A stretch of 64,000 nt of DNA. It comes from Roseovarius nitratireducens. Lineage in GTDB: Bacteria; Pseudomonadota; Alphaproteobacteria; Rhodobacterales; Rhodobacteraceae. How positions within the stretch are numbered: position 1 is the stretch's first letter; each line of letters begins with the position of its first letter. The notes beneath the pieces are model-generated. The model made no database searches, was not told where the DNA came from, and was given only the letters and a program-made list of their open reading frames with translations. The position numbers were made by a program, and so were the translations under genes. This document shows, piece by piece, positions 1-9,227 of the stretch. The stretch is from positions 328,310 to 392,309 of the forward strand of contig NZ_PDNI01000065.1 of NCBI RefSeq assembly GCF_002925845.1. Direction: 5' to 3'.

Positions 1-101
1 TGCGCGGGGTTTGCGGCGAGGTTTTGACGGAAAAGGTTAGAATCCGGGCAATACGGGGGCGATGCCGGGACGGGAGTCGAAACGGGCGGGAACGCCGACC
101 C
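1..101. other. Window edge, no gene seen
   Basis: This short stretch lies downstream of the acyltransferase stop codon. I see no convincing reading frame, RNA or terminator hairpin in it. A minus-strand gene of the same direction may begin just outside the window. Confidence 0.4.
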
Positions 102-839
102 TCAGCGTTCGCCCGTATCGAAGCCGGCCTCGCGCATCAGCTTGTCGGACGCCTCCTCGACCTCCGACTCCAGACGCCGCATGAACGTCCCCCTCGGCAG
201 GCCCGGCGCAATCTCGGGCAGGAACTCCACCACCGCGAGGCCCGGCTTCCGCAGGATGCCCTTGCGCGGCCAGAAGACGCCGACATTGGTCGCCGCCGGC
301 ACACAAGTCTGGCCAAGCTCCTCGTAGAGCACGCCAGCGCCAATCTTGTAGGGCTTCTTCACTCCCGGCGCGACGCGGGTGCCCTGCGCGTAGATAATGA
401 GCTGTCCCGGCTCCTGCCGTCCGCGCGCCACGTCCTCGACCATCTTGCCGATGGCCTGGCTGCGCTTGCCTCGATCCACCGGCACGCAGCCGATACGCAG
501 CGCGTATTGCCCGATCACCGGTGCCCACATCAATTCCCGCTTCATGATGAACTTGCCCGCCGGGATGCTGCCGAAGATGAGGATGATGTCGAGAAAGCTC
601 TGGTGCTTGGAGGCGATCAGCACTTCACCCCGGGGCGGTGTGCCGCGCACCTCGGTGCGCAGGCCGACCATCCACGCCGCGGTGAAGCGAACCCAGCGGC
701 AAAAGGCCTTGCACGCTATGCGCGCGCCACGCGGACTGACCAGCGCCCATGGCAGGAACACGATCCCCAGCACCGCCATCGCCAGGTACATCTGGACCAC
801 GAAAACGAGGGACCGAAGCCATTGCAGGGCGTGTGTCAT
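102..839 (-). CDS. 1-acyl-sn-glycerol-3-phosphate acyltransferase (PlsC-type)
   Basis: Lysophospholipid acyltransferase of 245 aa that would acylate lysophosphatidic acid at the inner membrane during phospholipid synthesis. The first 35 residues form a hydrophobic anchor. The catalytic H-x4-D motif is HQSFLD at residues 79-84. The later substrate-binding block reads IYAQGTR (about 148-154), with Gln where most members have Glu (EGTR). The start at 839 is chosen because its ATG overlaps the ftsX stop as ATGA; longer readings only re-read ftsX in another frame. It is the last gene of an ftsE-ftsX-acyltransferase run. The family is secure; the exact lysolipid substrate is not. Confidence 0.85.
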   Translation of the reverse strand: MTHALQWLRSLVFVVQMYLAMAVLGIVFLPWALVSPRGARIACKAFCRWVRFTAAWMVGLRTEVRGTPPRGEVLIASKHQSFLDIILIFGSIPAGKFIMKRELMWAPVIGQYALRIGCVPVDRGKRSQAIGKMVEDVARGRQEPGQLIIYAQGTRVAPGVKKPYKIGAGVLYEELGQTCVPAATNVGVFWPRKGILRKPGLAVVEFLPEIAPGLPRGTFMRRLESEVEEASDKLMREAGFDTGER

Positions 840-1741
840 GGCATCTTCTCCAGTCTGCGGCGCGCGGCGGCGCGGGTCGCGGCAAAAGCGACCAGCCCGG
901 CAAGCGGCGGGATCAGCAGCGGCAAGAGCCAGTGCCAGCCCTGGAAGCCAAGCCCGGTGAGAAACCCGCCCTCGATCCGCGCCGATGGCAGCGCGAGGAT
1001 GGCGAGGCATCCCAGCACCGTCCCGATGGCCGCACCCCCGAGGCCCCGCACGGCAAAGCGGCGCACAAAGGCCCGCGCGATGAAATCATCCTGCGCGCCG
1101 ACGAGGCGCAGCACGGTGATGACTTGCGCGTTGGCCGCCAGCGCCGCCTGCGCCGCAAGCGTGATCATCGCCGCCATCGCCGCCCCGATGAGCGCCAGCG
1201 ACAGCCAGCCCAGAAGCCGCAGTCGCGACGCGGCCTGCACCAGCGGTCTGCGCCAGCGCGTGTGATCGTCGAGAACGGCACCCGGCACCTCGGCTGCCAG
1301 CCGCAACCGCAGTCCCTGCACGTCGAACCCCGCCTCGGTCTCTGTCACTTCGATCAGCCGCGGGATGGGCAATTGATCGAGCGGCAGGTCGGGGCCGAAC
1401 CACGGCTCAAGCAGCGCCGCCTGCTCGGCATCGTCGAGCGCGCGGGCGCGCGCAACACCGGAGGTGGTCTCGAGCACCCGCAGCGCCGCCTCGGTCTGCG
1501 CCGCCATCTGCCCCTCGGGCGCGGAGATGCGCACCGTCGCCGTGCGGGCAAGCTCGTTACTCCAACGGTCCGCCAGCCGCCCGGTGGCCAGCGACAGCGC
1601 CAGCGCAAAAACCGCGAGAAAGGCCATCGCCGCGGCGGTGAACAGCGTCAGCGTGGCGGTGAAGCCGCTCGGCGGCACGACCCGGTCAGCCTGCGGGTCA
1701 CCGGGCAATAGCTGCGAGAGGAAACCGGACAGCACCGTCAA
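836..1741 (-). CDS. ftsX: Cell division protein FtsX (ABC transporter permease)
   Basis: Membrane partner of FtsE. In the family the FtsEX complex couples ATP hydrolysis at the septum to activation of peptidoglycan hydrolases. The layout is typical: one N-terminal membrane segment (about 28-50), a periplasmic domain of about 120 residues, then three C-terminal membrane segments. The start is uncertain. A TTG at 1741 gives a 4-bp TTGA overlap with the ftsE stop, and a GTG six bases further in (1735) is the alternative; no ATG fits. With the TTG start it is 301 aa. It is translationally coupled to ftsE upstream and to the acyltransferase downstream. Confidence 0.85.
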   Translation of the reverse strand: MTVLSGFLSQLLPGDPQADRVVPPSGFTATLTLFTAAAMAFLAVFALALSLATGRLADRWSNELARTATVRISAPEGQMAAQTEAALRVLETTSGVARARALDDAEQAALLEPWFGPDLPLDQLPIPRLIEVTETEAGFDVQGLRLRLAAEVPGAVLDDHTRWRRPLVQAASRLRLLGWLSLALIGAAMAAMITLAAQAALAANAQVITVLRLVGAQDDFIARAFVRRFAVRGLGGAAIGTVLGCLAILALPSARIEGGFLTGLGFQGWHWLLPLLIPPLAGLVAFAATRAAARRRLEKMP

Positions 1742-2415
1742 AGGTCCGCCCCCGCAAGCTGAAGCCGCCGTCCGGCGATGCGCAGCACCCGGGCCTGGAC
1801 ATGGGTCTTGGCGGCGCGGATCAGCGCCAGATCGTGGGTGGCGATGAGGATCGTCTTGCCCATGCGGTTGAGTTCGATCAGCAGGCGCATCAGGCGCTCG
1901 GACATCTCCCAGTCGATATTGCCGGTGGGCTCGTCGGCCAGAACTGCGTCGGGCGACATGATGACCGCACGCGCCAGCGCGGCGCGCTGGCGCTCGCCGC
2001 CCGAGAGCTCGGGCGGTCGCGCGTGCGCCCGCGCGCGCAAGCCCACCCAGCCGATCAGTTCGCGCAGGTTGGCTTCCTCGGCCAGCAGGTCGCGCGCCGA
2101 CACCGAGAGCGGCAGGGCGATATTGGCCGCCACGTCGAGATGGTCGAGAAACTGGCAATCCTGGTGGACCACGCCGATGCGCCGCCGCGCCATCGCGATA
2201 TCGTCGCGGCTCATCTCGCGCCGGTCCTGCCCGAACAGGCGCACCTGCCCCGCCGTGGGCGCGAGCGCGCCGTAACACAGCTTGAGCAGTGTCGTCTTGC
2301 CCGAGCCCGAGGGCCCGGTGAGAAAGTGAAACGACCCGGGTGCGAGCGAGAGCGACACGTCGCTCAGCAACTCCCCCCCGCCATAGGAATACCCCACGCC
2401 CTCGAGCTCGATCAC
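1738..2415 (-). CDS. ftsE: Cell division ATP-binding protein FtsE
   Basis: ABC ATPase of 225 aa that pairs with FtsX at the division site. All nucleotide-binding motifs are present: Walker A GPSGSGKT (34-41), signature LSGGE (137-141), Walker B ending VLADEP (158-163) and the H-loop histidine in ATHD (about 194). It heads the minus-strand run ftsE-ftsX-acyltransferase and is divergent from the zinc-ribbon gene at 2588, so its promoter should lie in the 172-bp gap between them. Confidence 0.93.
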   Translation of the reverse strand: MIELEGVGYSYGGGELLSDVSLSLAPGSFHFLTGPSGSGKTTLLKLCYGALAPTAGQVRLFGQDRREMSRDDIAMARRRIGVVHQDCQFLDHLDVAANIALPLSVSARDLLAEEANLRELIGWVGLRARAHARPPELSGGERQRAALARAVIMSPDAVLADEPTGNIDWEMSERLMRLLIELNRMGKTILIATHDLALIRAAKTHVQARVLRIAGRRLQLAGADL

Positions 2416-2587
2416 CGCTTGCGCCTTTTTCTTCCGCAGCCCCCTTCATGCCCCAGAGGTCACACATGTGCAATCACTGGCCGCATGATTCGCTTTGCTC
2501 TTTTCGCTTCGTGGATTAGTGCCTATGCTCGCGCCACGGTCGCAAAAGCCGGATAACGGCGGCAAGCAGCAGGCAGCGGGTGAAACC

Positions 2588-3409
2588 ATGAGGCTGACAT
2601 GTCCGAACTGCGGGGCGCAGTATGAGGTGCCGGACGCGGTGATCCCGGTTTCGGGACGCGATGTGCAATGCTCCAATTGCGGCACAACGTGGTTCCAGAA
2701 CCATCCCGATCACGAACCTACCGAGCCCGAGCAGCCCGACACCGGCCCCGAGCCAACGGTCGAGCCGGAGGAACGCGCCGAACCGGAGCAAGGCGCGGCG
2801 TCGAGACGGCGGATTGATCCGTCGGTTGCCGATATCCTGCGCGAGGAGGCAGACCGCGAGCGCGCCGCCCGCGCCGCCGAGGCCGATGACCGGATCGAGA
2901 CGCAACCCGATCTCGGCCTTGGCGAGCCCGAACCCGATCAGGCGAAACGCGCACGCCAGGCGCGCGACCGGATGCAGCGGCTGCGTGGGGGGCGCCCCTC
3001 AGATACCGAAACGCCGCCGCGCGGCGACCCCGACACAGACGATGACGATAGCGGCGACGTGTTTGACGACGACGAGGATGACGACCTCGATCCTGGTTCG
3101 CGCCGCAACCTCTTTCCCGATATCGACGAGATCAATTCCTCGCTGAGCGCCTCGGGGGACTCGGCGGGATCGCTCTCGCCGGCCACGTCGGAAGACTCGC
3201 CGCCCGCCCGCCGTGGTGGCGGATTTCGCACCGGGTTCCGACTGGCGGTGGTGGGCTGCGTCGCGGCACTGGTGGTCTACCTGATGGCCCCGCGGATCGC
3301 CGGGCTCTGGCCCGCTGCCGAGGCCCCGCTTGCGCAATACGTGCAGGTGGTAGACGGGGTGCGCGCGATGCTGTCGGCGACGGTCGCCGACCTTCTGGCA
3401 CGTCTCTGA
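2588..3409 (+). CDS. Zinc-ribbon (MJ0042-type) membrane protein
   Basis: Protein of 273 aa of unknown function. An N-terminal zinc ribbon carries two CxxC pairs (C5/C8 and C28/C31), followed by about 170 residues of low-complexity, strongly acidic sequence rich in Asp, Glu, Pro and Arg, then one membrane segment (about 216-236) and a short tail. The start at 2588 puts the ribbon at the very N-terminus, as in the MJ0042 zinc-finger family; the open frame runs further upstream but without recognisable sequence. The topology suggests a cytoplasmic zinc domain on a long charged tether anchored in the membrane. It is convergent with the TIGR02302 gene, 6 bp away. Confidence 0.8.
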   Translation: MRLTCPNCGAQYEVPDAVIPVSGRDVQCSNCGTTWFQNHPDHEPTEPEQPDTGPEPTVEPEERAEPEQGAASRRRIDPSVADILREEADRERAARAAEADDRIETQPDLGLGEPEPDQAKRARQARDRMQRLRGGRPSDTETPPRGDPDTDDDDSGDVFDDDEDDDLDPGSRRNLFPDIDEINSSLSASGDSAGSLSPATSEDSPPARRGGGFRTGFRLAVVGCVAALVVYLMAPRIAGLWPAAEAPLAQYVQVVDGVRAMLSATVADLLARL

Positions 3410-3415
3410 CGCCGC

Positions 3416-5980
3416 TCAGAACCGATCGAGAAGACGGCGCAGGTAATCGAGCTCGATATCTGGGCGCTCGCCTTCGCCCGAGCGGCGGCGGATTTCGTCG
3501 AGCAGGTCGCGCGCGCGGCGGTAGACGTCCTCGCCCTGCAACAGGCTGTCCTGGGTGCCCGCGTGACGGCCCTGACCGGCGTCGCGCCCGAGCGGGTCGG
3601 CCTGCGCGCGACCGGGGTCGCCACGTCCGTCGCTTGGGCCGCCGGGGTTCGTGTTGCGTGCCATCGCCTCACCCATGCTGCGCATCCCCTCGCGCAGGGC
3701 CTCCATCGCGTCCGCCTGGTCCTCGAGCGCACCGGCGAGGTCGTCCTCGCGCAGCGACTGCTCGGCCCCCTCCATGGACCGCTCGGCGCGTTCCAGCGAC
3801 TCGCGCGCCGCGTCTCCGGCTTCACCGCCAAGTCCCGGCAGCGCGCCACGCTGTTGTTCGAGTTGGCGGCGCAGCACCTCCTGCCGGTCAGCGAGCGATC
3901 CGCCCTCGCCGCCGGGACGTGTGCCACCCTCGCCGCCGCCCTGGCCTTGCTGGCCGTCATGGCTCTGCCCGCGGCCCTCGCCGCCCGAGCGGCCCTCGTT
4001 CTGCTGTGACTGGCCGGATTGCGCATTCGGGTTGAACTGTTCCTGGAGATCGCGGAACGCCTGATCGGACAATCCCTGCTGGTTACGCAGCGTCTCGGAA
4101 AGCCCTTCCATCGCCTGCTGCCCCTCCGAGCCGCCCTGCTGACCTTGCGTGACCTGCATGTTCTCCATCATGCGCTGGAATTCCTCCAGCGCCTGCTGCG
4201 CCTCGGCAAAGCGGCCCTGCTCCATCAGCTCCTGAATGCGGTCCATCATGTCCTGCAAATCCTGCTGGGACATACGCATGGAGTTCTCGGCGCTCTGCTG
4301 ATCGCCGCCGTTCTCGTCCTCACGCTGGGCCTGCTGCATCTTCTGGCGCAAATAATCCTGCGTGGCGTCGCGCAATTCCTGCATGAGACGGGCGATCTCG
4401 TCCTCGCTCGCGCCGTTCTTCATCGCCTCGCTCAGCCTCTCCTGCGCCGCGCGCATCCGCTCGAGCGCGTCGCCGACATCGCCATCCTCGATCATCACAC
4501 CGAGATCCCATAGCGCCTGCGCGATCTCGTCGCGCCCGGCCTCATCGGGACCGCCCGCCGCCACCATCGCCTCGAGCCGCCGCAGGATGGCGCGCAGTTG
4601 CAGGTAGGTTCCGCTCGATCGGAAGAGCCCGTCGGTCGGCTCGTAGGAAGTCGCGCGCAGCACCTGCGCCACCCGCGTGGCGTTGTCCCGGCTCCACAGC
4701 AGGTCGCGCCGCTGCTCGATCACCGCGGCCGCGAGCGGATCGAAGAAGCGCCGCGCCGGGAGGGTCATCTCCGTCGGGTCGGACTGCCCTTCCTGCCCGA
4801 TCGCATCCGTCACCGTCATCCGCAACGTCACCGGCAGATGCGCCCAGGGATGCTGGGACAGGTTGGCGATCAGGGTCTCGGTAAACTCGGCCCCGTCGCC
4901 CATCATCGGCAGCGGCAGGTCGAGCCGGATGGGCGCGCGCGGCTCGGGCTCGACGGCAAGGCCGTGACGGCGCGCGACGCGCTCCATGTCGAGCGCGATC
5001 ACCGCTTGGCCACCGGTCACACCGTAATCGTCGCGCGCCTCGAAAGGCTGGCTCATCTGCCCTTCAAAGCTCGTCCGCGCCTCCGAGTCGAGCACCGCCA
5101 CCTGTGGTGCGGCGTCGGCGACGGCCTCCACCTGCCAGCCGCGCCCGCCCGGGCCGTCGATGCGCAGTACACCGTCCTGCGCGATCTCGAAGCTCTGCTC
5201 GGGGCCCGTCTTCGGCCCCGTATCCTCGTCCCCGCCAGAGGCGGTCTCGTGCAGGCTGAGCGCACCCTCCGCGCCGTAGAACCGCAGCGTTACCTCGCTG
5301 CCCACCGGCGCATGGATCACGTCCTTCTGATCGGCAAGATAGAGGCTCGGCATGCCAGTATGGCGCGGCGGCTCGATCCAGCCCTCCCACGCCGGTCCCT
5401 GCGCCAGCGCCGCGCCGCTCCCGCCACCGGGGCCCTGTTGCGCCACCGTGCCCGCGCGCCAGACCGAGCCGAAGACAAGGCCGATCACCAGCACCAGCAG
5501 CGCAATATGACGCAGGCCATAGGGATCGAACCGCGCCAGCCGCAGATCGGGCGGGACGTGCCGCGCACCCGCCGCGCGCGTGGCCATGCGCGCCTGGTGC
5601 GCCCGCCACAGGGCGGCAGAGGCGGCATCGTCGCTGCCGATCGCCTGCGCATCCCCGAGCGCGGCCAGGGGCCGCCCGTCGAGCGATGCGTCGAGCCGGG
5701 CCACCGCCTCGGCCCGTCGCGGCCAGCGCAGCCGCAAGAACCCGCGAAGCCCAAGCGCCAGCGCGGCGAGCGCGAGCGTCGCGGTACCGAACCGAAACAC
5801 GACGGGAGACGCATGCTCGTACAGACCGAGGAACACCCCGCCCGCCACCACGGCCAACAGGCTCAGCAACGGCCAGAAGGCCCGCGCAACCCGTTCGGCC
5901 AGCAACCCGGCCCAGGTGAGGCCGAGCGGCAGACGCAGCCGCGCCATCGCCGTTGCCAGAGGATCGCCCGGTCGGGACAT
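3416..5980 (-). CDS. TIGR02302/DUF4175 family membrane protein
   Basis: Large protein (854 aa) of the TIGR02302 family found in alphaproteobacteria; its molecular function is not established. Hydrophobic segments lie near residues 20-75 and 155-175, followed by a beta-rich periplasmic region to about 450. After that comes a long helical, Gln/Met/Glu-rich stretch (about 480-650) and a Gly/Gln/Arg low-complexity region before a short conserved C-terminus. It is the last gene of the argH-lysA direction, 40 bp after lysA. The long MQ/EQ-rich section looks like a coiled coil and probably mediates assembly. I infer an envelope role. Confidence 0.8.
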   Translation of the reverse strand: MSRPGDPLATAMARLRLPLGLTWAGLLAERVARAFWPLLSLLAVVAGGVFLGLYEHASPVVFRFGTATLALAALALGLRGFLRLRWPRRAEAVARLDASLDGRPLAALGDAQAIGSDDAASAALWRAHQARMATRAAGARHVPPDLRLARFDPYGLRHIALLVLVIGLVFGSVWRAGTVAQQGPGGGSGAALAQGPAWEGWIEPPRHTGMPSLYLADQKDVIHAPVGSEVTLRFYGAEGALSLHETASGGDEDTGPKTGPEQSFEIAQDGVLRIDGPGGRGWQVEAVADAAPQVAVLDSEARTSFEGQMSQPFEARDDYGVTGGQAVIALDMERVARRHGLAVEPEPRAPIRLDLPLPMMGDGAEFTETLIANLSQHPWAHLPVTLRMTVTDAIGQEGQSDPTEMTLPARRFFDPLAAAVIEQRRDLLWSRDNATRVAQVLRATSYEPTDGLFRSSGTYLQLRAILRRLEAMVAAGGPDEAGRDEIAQALWDLGVMIEDGDVGDALERMRAAQERLSEAMKNGASEDEIARLMQELRDATQDYLRQKMQQAQREDENGGDQQSAENSMRMSQQDLQDMMDRIQELMEQGRFAEAQQALEEFQRMMENMQVTQGQQGGSEGQQAMEGLSETLRNQQGLSDQAFRDLQEQFNPNAQSGQSQQNEGRSGGEGRGQSHDGQQGQGGGEGGTRPGGEGGSLADRQEVLRRQLEQQRGALPGLGGEAGDAARESLERAERSMEGAEQSLREDDLAGALEDQADAMEALREGMRSMGEAMARNTNPGGPSDGRGDPGRAQADPLGRDAGQGRHAGTQDSLLQGEDVYRRARDLLDEIRRRSGEGERPDIELDYLRRLLDRF

Positions 5981-6020
5981 CAGCGAAACCGCTCCTTTCA
6001 GGCCCGGCGCGACCGCCGCG

Positions 6021-7286
6021 TCAGAGCCATTCGGGGATGGTATCGCGATTTATCATTTCGTCAAAGGTCGGCCGCGCACGGATCACGGCAAAGTCACGCT
6101 CATTGACCAGAATTTCCGGGATGAGCGGCCGCGTGTTGTATTCGCTGGACATGACCGCGCCATAGGCCCCTGCGCTGCGGAACGCCACGAGATCGCCCTC
6201 GGCCAGCGGCGGCAGCATCCGGCCCCGCGCGAAGGTATCGCCCGACTCGCAGACCGGCCCGACCACGTCATAAGGCGTTTGCGCTACGCCCGGCGCGGGC
6301 TCGATCACAGGCACGATATCGTGATGCGCGTCATACATGGCCGGGCGAATGAGATCGTTCATCGCGGCGTCGAGGATGAGGAAATCGCGCCCCTCGCCGG
6401 ATTTCAGGTAGATGACCCGGCTCACCAATATCCCCGCGTTGCCAACGATGAGCCGCCCCGGTTCGATCTCGATCTCGCAGCCAAGATGGCCCAGCTCCTC
6501 GCGGATCATCGCCCCGTATTCCACCGGCAGGGGCGGCGCTTCGTTAGAGCGGGTATAGGGGATGCCAAGACCGCCGCCCAGGTCGAGCCGGCGGATGTCG
6601 TGGCCATCGGCGCGCAAGACGTCCGTCAGTTCCGCGACCTTGCGATAGGCCAGCCGAAACGGCTCCAGATCGGTGAGTTGGCTGCCGATATGCACGTCGA
6701 TCCCAACCACCTCGATCCCCGGCAGGCGTGCCGCCTCGGCATATACTTCGCGGGCGCGGGCAATCGGAATGCCAAACTTGTTCTCACTCTTGCCGGTGGC
6801 GATCTTGGCGTGTGTCCTGGCGTCCACGTCCGGGTTCACGCGCACCGCAATCGGCACGCTCAGCCCGAGGCCCGTCGCCACCTCGCTCAGCGCGTGCAAC
6901 TCCGGCTCGCTCTCGACATTGACCTGCCGGACGCCGCCTTCCAGCGCCAGGCGCATCTCGTCCCGCGTCTTGCCGACACCGGAAAACACGATCCGCTCGC
7001 CAGGCACGCCCGCCGCGCGGGCGCGCGCGTACTCCCCGCCAGAGACCACATCCATACCCGCACCGAGGCCCGCGAGCGTCTTGAGGATCGCCTGATTGCT
7101 CGCCGCCTTCATGGCATAGCACACGAGATGATCCACCCCGTCGAGCGCCTCGTCGAACAGCCGGAAATGCCGCGTGAGCGTGGCCGTGGAATAGCAGTAG
7201 AACGGCGTTCCCACCGCCTCGGCGATCTCTGGCAGCGGCACGTCCTCGGCGTGAAGCACGCCGCCACGATAGAGAAAATGATCCAC
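6021..7286 (-). CDS. lysA: Diaminopimelate decarboxylase
   Basis: PLP enzyme (421 aa) that decarboxylates meso-diaminopimelate to L-lysine, the last step of lysine synthesis. The Schiff-base lysine is K60 in CYAMK, and the family block CESGD is seen near residue 345. The N-terminal TIM barrel and C-terminal beta domain are complete. It follows argH, a small lipoprotein and a DUF2834 gene on the same strand, with a 40-bp gap upstream. That gap contains one copy of the intergenic repeat described in the findings. Confidence 0.95.
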   Translation of the reverse strand: MDHFLYRGGVLHAEDVPLPEIAEAVGTPFYCYSTATLTRHFRLFDEALDGVDHLVCYAMKAASNQAILKTLAGLGAGMDVVSGGEYARARAAGVPGERIVFSGVGKTRDEMRLALEGGVRQVNVESEPELHALSEVATGLGLSVPIAVRVNPDVDARTHAKIATGKSENKFGIPIARAREVYAEAARLPGIEVVGIDVHIGSQLTDLEPFRLAYRKVAELTDVLRADGHDIRRLDLGGGLGIPYTRSNEAPPLPVEYGAMIREELGHLGCEIEIEPGRLIVGNAGILVSRVIYLKSGEGRDFLILDAAMNDLIRPAMYDAHHDIVPVIEPAPGVAQTPYDVVGPVCESGDTFARGRMLPPLAEGDLVAFRSAGAYGAVMSSEYNTRPLIPEILVNERDFAVIRARPTFDEMINRDTIPEWL

Positions 7287-7296
7287 GCCTAGCCCC

Positions 7297-7319
7297 GCTT
7301 CATCTTGCCAGAAATATCC
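7297..7319 (+). repeat. Intergenic repeat, copy A
   Basis: A 23-bp sequence reading GCTTCATCTTGCC then AGAAATATCC. Nearly the same sequence recurs at 36748, 62944 and, more diverged, at 32288. It sits between lysA and the DUF2834 gene, antisense to their transcription. Function unknown. Confidence 0.6.
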
Positions 7320-7326
7320 AGAATCC

Positions 7327-7635
7327 TCACGCCTGTCGCAGGCTGCGCAGGAAGAGGTAGAGCGGCAGGCCGCAACTCACCCCGATCCCGAACGTGGCCG
7401 GGATCGCCAGAAGTCCAAGCCAGCGCCGCTCCGCTACGCTCTCGGCCACGGCCCAGATGGTCAACGTCACGGCGGCGATGGTCAGATCCCAGACCAACCC
7501 GCTCGTCGCCGCGTTGGCGTGCCAGGCGTCCACCATCGCCATCAGGTCGTAGCCATTGGAGTTGAACCACACCAGGAACCACGACATCGGGTGCACCGCG
7601 CCCCACAGCGCCAGCGCGAGCCACAGCCATCTCAC
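7327..7635 (-). CDS. DUF2834 family membrane protein
   Basis: Small inner-membrane protein (102 aa) matching the DUF2834 pattern: three hydrophobic segments, near residues 2-20, 45-65 and 72-95, with little else. Function unknown. The start is a GTG at 7635 whose bases overlap the upstream lipoprotein stop as GTGA, a coupling arrangement; the open frame continues further upstream only as a shadow of argH. It sits between the lipoprotein and lysA. Confidence 0.75.
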   Translation of the reverse strand: MRWLWLALALWGAVHPMSWFLVWFNSNGYDLMAMVDAWHANAATSGLVWDLTIAAVTLTIWAVAESVAERRWLGLLAIPATFGIGVSCGLPLYLFLRSLRQA

Positions 7636-7814
7636 AGCCCGACCCCGACACCCAGGTCGACGCCGCCCACGCGCAGCCCGGTGCGCACGCCGCCGTACAC
7701 TCCACCCGAACCCGCGCTGACCGTCGTGCTGAGCGTCGGGCGCACCGGCGGCCCCTCTGCGCCGCAGGCCCCCAGGATGGAAAAAGCCATCAGAAACGCC
7801 ACGATCCGCCTCAT
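7632..7814 (-). CDS. Small lipoprotein in the argH-lysA operon
   Basis: Predicted 60-aa lipoprotein. A short signal sequence ends in the lipobox LGAC (Cys at about residue 17), followed by about 40 residues rich in Gly and Val. The start at 7814 overlaps the argH stop as ATGA, and the stop overlaps the next start as GTGA, so it is tightly embedded between argH and the DUF2834 gene. Small lipoproteins at this place are familiar from related genomes, but no function is assigned. An envelope role is inferred only from the signal. Confidence 0.7.
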   Translation of the reverse strand: MRRIVAFLMAFSILGACGAEGPPVRPTLSTTVSAGSGGVYGGVRTGLRVGGVDLGVGVGL

Positions 7815-9202
7815 GCCAAACGCTCCTTCCACCGTGCCACCTGTGCGCGCACCTGGTCGGGGGCGGTGCCGCCATAGCTCGTCCTTGACGCCACCGAGTT
7901 GTGCACGCCAAGGACATCATAGACCGACGCGGTGATTTCGCCATGCACCGCCTGCATCTCCTCGAGGCTCAGGTCCGGCAGGTCGCATCCCTTCGCCTCT
8001 GCGCGGGCCACGAGGCTGCCGGTGACGTGATGCGCCTCGCGAAACGGCATGTCCAGCACCCGCACCAGCCAGTCGGCGAGGTCCGTGGCGGTGGAAAAGC
8101 CCGACCCGGCAGCGGCCTCCAGGTTGTCCTTCTGCGCCGCCATGTCGCGCACCATCCCCTCCATTGCCGCGAGTGCCAGCATCAGGTTGTCGGCGGCATC
8201 AAAGACCTGTTCCTTGTCCTCCTGCATGTCCTTGGAATAGGCCAAGGGCAGCCCCTTCATCACCATCATCAACGCCACGTTCGCACCGAAAATCCGCCCC
8301 ACCTTGGCGCGGAGCAATTCAGCGGCGTCGGGGTTTTTCTTTTGCGGCATGATCGAGGAGCCGGTCGAGAACCGGTCGCTGAGCGCGACAAACCGGAACT
8401 GCGCGCTTGACCAGATCACCAGTTCCTCGGCAAAGCGGCTCAGGTGCATGGCGCAGATGCTTGCCACGCCCAGGAACTCCAGCGCGAAATCCCGGTCGCT
8501 CACAGCGTCGAGCGAGTTGGCGCAGGGACGGTCGAAGCCCAGCTCCTTTGCCGTCATCTGCCGGTCGATCGGAAAGGACGTCCCCGCCAGCGCCGCCGCG
8601 CCCAAGGGGCATTCGTTCATCCGCGCACGGGCATCCCGCACGCGGCCCAGGTCACGCCCGAACATCTCGACATAGGCCATCATGTGATGGCCCCATGTCA
8701 CCGGCTGCGCGGTTTGCAGATGGGTGAAGCCCGGCATCACCCAGTCAGCCCCCGCCTCGGCCTGTGCGACCAGCGCGCGCATGAGCCGGACCAGCGCGCC
8801 ATTGGCGGCGTCGAGTTGATCGCGCACCCAGAGGCGGAAATCGGTCGCCACCTGATCGTTGCGGCTGCGCCCCGTGTGCAGCCGCCCGGCGGCAGGGCCA
8901 ACCAGGTCCTTGAGTCGCGCCTCCACGTTCATGTGGATATCCTCCAGCGCGGTGGAAAAGGTGAAATCCCCGGCCTCGATCTCTGACAAGACCGTGAGGA
9001 GCCCTTCCCTCATCGCGCTTGCATCCCTATCACTGACGATACCCGTGGCGGCCAGCATGGCGGCATGGGCGCGCGATCCGGCGATGTCCTGCGCCGCGAG
9101 CCGCTTGTCGAACGAGATCGAGGCATTAATTGCCTCCATGATCGCGTCCGGCCCGTCGGCAAAGCGGCCGCCCCACATCTGGTTCGAGGTCGTGTCGGTC
9201 AT
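7811..9202 (-). CDS. argH: Argininosuccinate lyase
   Basis: Enzyme of 463 aa that splits argininosuccinate into arginine and fumarate, the last step of arginine synthesis. It belongs to the fumarase/aspartase superfamily; the flexible signature loop [11 protein letters not shown] is intact near residue 285, and the TGRSRND substrate-binding block is near 110. It heads a minus-strand operon through the lipoprotein, DUF2834 and lysA, which links arginine and lysine synthesis. Its start lies only 25 bp from the divergent tlpA start, so the two promoters must overlap each other's 5' regions. Confidence 0.96.
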   Translation of the reverse strand: MTDTTSNQMWGGRFADGPDAIMEAINASISFDKRLAAQDIAGSRAHAAMLAATGIVSDRDASAMREGLLTVLSEIEAGDFTFSTALEDIHMNVEARLKDLVGPAAGRLHTGRSRNDQVATDFRLWVRDQLDAANGALVRLMRALVAQAEAGADWVMPGFTHLQTAQPVTWGHHMMAYVEMFGRDLGRVRDARARMNECPLGAAALAGTSFPIDRQMTAKELGFDRPCANSLDAVSDRDFALEFLGVASICAMHLSRFAEELVIWSSAQFRFVALSDRFSTGSSIMPQKKNPDAAELLRAKVGRIFGANVALMMVMKGLPLAYSKDMQEDKEQVFDAADNLMLALAAMEGMVRDMAAQKDNLEAAAGSGFSTATDLADWLVRVLDMPFREAHHVTGSLVARAEAKGCDLPDLSLEEMQAVHGEITASVYDVLGVHNSVASRTSYGGTAPDQVRAQVARWKERLA

Positions 9203-9227
9203 TTTTTTCGGCCCTTTGGAGGGAACT

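Noticed and set aside
836-2473. A single 545-codon frame spanning ftsE and ftsX
   Set aside because: Its first 244 codons only read ftsE out of frame; the real FtsX begins near 1741.
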